Of a DNA stretch of 6,741 bases, positions 5,583 to 6,741 are shown one piece after another (positions within the stretch are counted from its first letter, which is position 1; every line of letters begins with the position of its first letter). Made by a program: the position numbers and the translations under genes. Where the stretch lies: NCBI GenBank assembly GCA_937927445.1, contig CALAOB010000092.1, forward strand, positions 1-6,741, read 5' to 3'. The notes under the pieces are model-generated. The model was not told where the DNA came from. It saw only the letters and a list, made by a program, of their open reading frames with translations, and did not search any database. This DNA comes from an uncultured Oribacterium sp. (GTDB taxonomy: Bacteria > Bacillota > Clostridia > Lachnospirales > Lachnospiraceae).

Positions 5583-6422
5583 TTATTCTACGACGGTGAT
5601 GCTGTCGGCGGTTGCGACACGCATGCGGAGGGAGTCCACGAAACTGAGCTTGACCTTCTTGCCGACCGCTGCGGTGGCGTCGGAGAGGAGCTGGTCGTCG
5701 CCGCTGACGCTGAACTTGAACTCGGTGGCGTCGTCACACTGAAGGTAAACGACGTCGTCCTCGAGTTTCGTGAGGGTGCCCTGTACAGCGATGACGTCAG
5801 AGGCTGCGTCGTCCATCATCTCGTCGGTCAGGACGCGGAAGCAGGTGGCGTTGTCTGCGCCGAGCTCGCCAATGTAGAGGATCTGTGCGTATGTACCGAC
5901 CGCCGGCTCACCGATATCGAAACCGTAGCTTGCGCGCTTGAAGGAATACTCAGTGCCGTCCTGCGGACCATCCTCTTCGTTTCTGCCTTCCTCCTCACGT
6001 ACCGTGATGGTGTCGTCGGTTACTGCGGTGATCTCGCCGTACACCTGCGTGTTCTCGGAGAAGTCGGAGTTGGTGTTCTCGTAAGGCACATCCATCTGAA
6101 CCTCTGTGGCCTTCATGCCATCTGTCGGATCGCCTTCACCGCTGTAGTAGATGTCGACCTCGTCGCCCGGCATCCAGCTCCATGCCGGATTCGTGTGTGC
6201 CTCTGAGATATCGACATTGATGCTGCTGCCGTCATCGAGCTCGACGGTCAGCTGATTACCGTCAGCCTTCTGGACGATCGCGTAGAAATCGCTCATGTCA
6301 TCGGTCGCGATCGTACCCTCGACCGCATCCGTCTTCGCATCGCCATCCTTCTTGCCGCCGCATCCGGCAAGCGCCAGTGCCATCATCGCCATCAGCAGTG
6401 TGTATGTAAATTTCTTCTTCAT
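5583..6422 (-). CDS. Secreted lipoprotein with three related beta-rich modules, function unknown
   Basis: 279-residue lipoprotein. The N-terminus has KKK, a hydrophobic core and the lipobox LAGC, giving lipidation at C21 and anchoring on the outer face of the membrane, followed by a Gly/Lys/Asp linker. The mature part seems to hold three similar modules, about 46-112, 125-199 and 210-279. Each follows the pattern of a short beta hairpin with two adjacent acidic residues (ADGNQLTVELDDG, VTDDTITV, LEDDVVYL), then a G-x-x-V/A-x-I-x-Y/F strand such as GDEVDIYYSGE and GTYAQILYIGE. This suggests small OB- or barrel-like folds but I recognise no named family. It is acidic and carries C194 and C229 besides C21. 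AAAGGAGA (6428-6435) gives a strong start. It lies downstream of a candidate 26-codon gene and converges on rarA. A binding or sensing role is a guess; no enzyme motif was seen. Confidence 0.88.
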   Translation of the reverse strand: MKKKFTYTLLMAMMALALAGCGGKKDGDAKTDAVEGTIATDDMSDFYAIVQKADGNQLTVELDDGSSINVDISEAHTNPAWSWMPGDEVDIYYSGEGDPTDGMKATEVQMDVPYENTNSDFSENTQVYGEITAVTDDTITVREEEGRNEEDGPQDGTEYSFKRASYGFDIGEPAVGTYAQILYIGELGADNATCFRVLTDEMMDDAASDVIAVQGTLTKLEDDVVYLQCDDATEFKFSVSGDDQLLSDATAAVGKKVKLSFVDSLRMRVATADSITVVE

Positions 6423-6427
6423 GTAGT

Positions 6428-6435
6428 TCTCCTTT
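6428..6435 (-). promoter_or_regulatory. Ribosome binding site of the lipoprotein gene
   Basis: Read on the minus strand this is AAAGGAGA, with GGAG ending six bases before the ATG at 6422. It fixes the start that gives the complete lipoprotein signal peptide. Confidence 0.8.
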
Positions 6436-6496
6436 GGTCATACCGTAAATCTATATCCCTGTTGTGAAGCCTGACACACGCTTATCCCCACGCGCC

Positions 6497-6577
6497 TCAC
6501 TGCGCTTCCGCAGCCAGACAGCCGACGATAAAAATCAGGCGAACTATAAGATACCACGCCGAAGCGAACAGTTCCAT
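6497..6577 (-). CDS. Candidate 26-residue membrane microprotein
   Basis: A short frame with ATG at 6577-6575 and TGA at 6499-6497. It is preceded by AGAGGA (6583-6588) at five bases spacing, a good ribosome binding site. The peptide is hydrophobic from about residue 7 to 23 (AWYLIVRLIFIVGCLAA), with a single Arg at 13 and an acidic start and end (E2, E24). It could be a one-pass membrane peptide. IVGC at 17-20 resembles a lipobox, but the N-terminus lacks basic residues, so secretion as a lipoprotein is unlikely. It sits 74 bases upstream of the lipoprotein start on the same strand and behind a good promoter, so it may be co-transcribed or act as a leader peptide. No family is recognised. Codon use is less GC-biased than its neighbours. 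Confidence 0.45.
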   Translation of the reverse strand: MELFASAWYLIVRLIFIVGCLAAEAQ

Positions 6578-6582
6578 TTCTT

Positions 6583-6588
6583 TCCTCT
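6583..6588 (-). promoter_or_regulatory. Ribosome binding site of the candidate microprotein
   Basis: AGAGGA on the minus strand, five bases before ATG at 6577, in the context TTAAGAGGAAAG. This site is the main reason to call the 26-codon frame. Confidence 0.5.
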
Positions 6589-6645
6589 TAAGGCTTTATT
6601 AAAATTCCGTTCGTACTTCGTTCGATTCGCAAGGATGCACTATTT

Positions 6646-6674
6646 ATAATAGGAAGCTGTGTCTCTTTTGTGAA
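6646..6674 (-). promoter_or_regulatory. Sigma-70-type promoter for the microprotein-lipoprotein unit
   Basis: On the minus strand TTCACA (6674-6669, 5 of 6 to the -35 consensus) is followed after exactly 17 bases by TATTAT (6651-6646, 5 of 6 to the -10 consensus). Transcription would start near 6639, some 60 bases before the microprotein start. No comparable promoter lies between the microprotein and the lipoprotein, which favours a shared transcript. Confidence 0.65.
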
Positions 6675-6685
6675 TTTTAAAAGAG
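6663..6685. promoter_or_regulatory. Inverted repeat overlapping the -35 box, possible operator
   Basis: CTCTTTT (6663-6669) and AAAAGAG (6679-6685) are perfect 7-base arms around a nine-base centre, and the repeat includes the -35 hexamer of the minus-strand promoter. A dimeric repressor bound here would block the promoter. The arms are low in complexity, so chance is possible. Confidence 0.35.
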
Positions 6686-6741
6686 CCTGCGATCGACAAA
6701 AATCCTGCCCCCGGGACCAGACGCAACCCTGTTTTCTACAT

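Larger units (their letters stand above)
6423..6741. other. Region upstream of the lipoprotein gene
   Basis: This stretch of just over 300 bases holds, reading on the minus strand from the right edge, a possible gene end at 6677-6739 (undecided), an inverted repeat (6663-6685), a sigma-70-type promoter (6646-6674), a leader with CGAACG occurring twice 11 bases apart, a 26-codon gene (6497-6577) and the lipoprotein ribosome binding site (6428-6435). A plus-strand GTG-start frame at 6464-6649 has no ribosome binding site and low-quality composition and is not called. Confidence 0.6.

Noticed and set aside
6464..6649. 61-codon plus-strand frame with GTG start
   Set aside because: No ribosome binding site, unlike codon use, and it overlaps the better-supported minus-strand microprotein and promoter.
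6677..6739. Possible C-terminal end of another minus-strand gene at the right edge (21 codons with TAA)
   Set aside because: The frame is open to the edge and the stop falls just before the promoter, which is suggestive. It is too short to recognise, and another frame is open across the same bases (about 6588-6740), so coding cannot be decided. Sequence beyond the edge would settle it.

Overview
The window looks like chromosomal DNA of a GC-rich member of the Bacillota, most likely a clostridial or Lachnospiraceae-like gut organism. This rests on the RarA sequence style, AAGGAG-type ribosome binding sites, an N-terminal zinc-ribbon protein carrying choline-binding-type cell-wall repeats, and a Gram-positive-style lipoprotein. 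Genus cannot be told from the window. Coding DNA is GC-rich with many C- or G-ending codons, while the flanks (1-183 and 6423-6741) are clearly richer in A+T.

Layout. Positions 1-183 are a promoter and leader region with an extended -10 box and a leader hairpin. A giant 1110-residue single-pass membrane protein follows (184-3516). Its order is zinc ribbon, short repeats, long charged helix, very acidic tract, one membrane segment, TPR-like helices, a chitobiase-C-terminal-like beta domain, cell-wall-binding repeats and an unassigned C-terminal domain. Thirteen bases later, with a strong ribosome binding site, comes a glyoxalase I-like VOC protein (3530-3928), probably in the same operon. A 169-base GC-rich spacer with stacked hairpins leads to rarA (4098-5474), an AAA+ ATPase of stalled-fork maintenance. 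A perfect 13-bp stem-loop (5521-5550) sits between rarA and a convergent gene for a 279-residue lipoprotein (5583-6422, minus) built from three related beta-rich modules. Upstream of it on the same strand is a likely 26-codon membrane microprotein with a good ribosome binding site (6497-6577) and a good sigma-70-type promoter (6646-6674), whose -35 box lies inside an inverted repeat.

How the genes relate. RarA and the VOC enzyme are housekeeping or stress functions. The giant protein and the lipoprotein are both envelope proteins of unknown role. Nothing in the sequence shows that the four main genes form one pathway. The most unusual object is the giant protein, which would link a cytoplasmic zinc ribbon to the cell wall through a long helix and acidic tract. 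The second is the unannotated microprotein-lipoprotein unit. No RNA genes, insertion sequences, CRISPR arrays or attachment sites were seen.
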